Below are positions 63,958 to 64,000 of a stretch of DNA of 64,000 nt, in pieces. A program made the position numbers and the translations under genes. The notes under the pieces were generated by a model, which did not search any database, was not told the DNA's origin, and saw nothing but the letters and a program-made list of their open reading frames with translations. Each line of letters starts with the position of its first letter. Within the stretch, counting starts at the first letter, position 1. This stretch comes from JAJCYX01 sp965243825 (GTDB lineage: Bacteria; Chloroflexota; Dehalococcoidia; Lucifugimonadales; Lucifugimonadaceae), in contig CBDEVT010000001.1 in the NCBI GenBank assembly GCA_965243825.1, forward strand, positions 1,860,001 to 1,924,000, in the 5' to 3' direction.

Positions 63958-64000
63958 TACTTCTTGAGGATTGTTCGTTGACCATTCTTTAATCCTCACT

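Overview
The window looks like a chromosomal segment of a Chloroflexota bacterium, most likely a free-living Dehalococcoidia/SAR202-type lineage. This rests on the overall gene set (R3H-domain ATPase, oligopeptide ABC lipoproteins, UxuA-like enzymes, CocE hydrolase, GatCA, PdxST), the look of the 16S gene, and frequent TTG starts (pyrG, gatA, pdxT, phr, a PfkB kinase and a lipoprotein). The lineage is an inference; aligning the 16S gene would settle it.

Region 1 (1-14.5 kb) is ordinary chromosome: two MFS transporters, two adjacent UxuA-like TIM-barrel paralogues, small enzymes (ABM-like, SRPBCC, metallo-beta-lactamase fold, GNAT), a phosphohexomutase, a CocE-type hydrolase, and a four-gene methyl-cycle cluster read leftwards (rhodanese, PfkB-type kinase, ahcY, metK). 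Region 2 (14.5-16.5 kb) is a solitary 16S rRNA gene with its own promoter, a long inverted repeat that would form the RNase III processing stem, and its own terminator. No 23S or 5S gene is attached. An O-antigen-ligase/TPR membrane protein, a cupin and tRNA-Ile(GAT) follow.

Region 3 (19,772-36,997) is the accessory part: a candidate integrative element of about 17.2 kb inserted in the 3' end of tRNA-Ile. A perfect 16-bp copy of the tRNA end (cttcccgggcccacca) recurs in direct orientation at the far side. At the left end sit a large serine recombinase, whose C-terminus is translated antisense out of the tRNA, and a translationally coupled partner. Cargo includes a membrane protein with a C2H2-like zinc finger, a DNA-photorepair island (folE, SDR/DUF2867 protein, class I photolyase, iron-sulfur photolyase/cryptochrome, a broken SDR), an overlapping cassette of four tiny genes, a run of four lipoproteins plus a 53-residue membrane protein, an esterase and a membrane-bound class III nucleotide cyclase. 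Further tRNA 3'-end relics in 32.0-36.9 kb suggest repeated integration or rearrangement.

Region 4 (37-64 kb) is again core chromosome: phosphofructokinase, pdxS-pdxT, R3H ATPase, tmk, an aldolase/dehydrogenase pair, a peptide-type ABC transporter (binding protein and two permeases, no ATPases), prfB with its programmed +1 frameshift, a type IV pilin-like protein, tRNA-Pro(GGG), a SpoU methyltransferase, an amidase, argS, the gatC-gatA-lipoprotein-gamma carbonic anhydrase operon, and pyrG behind a strong promoter. No CRISPR array, insertion sequence or replication origin was seen.
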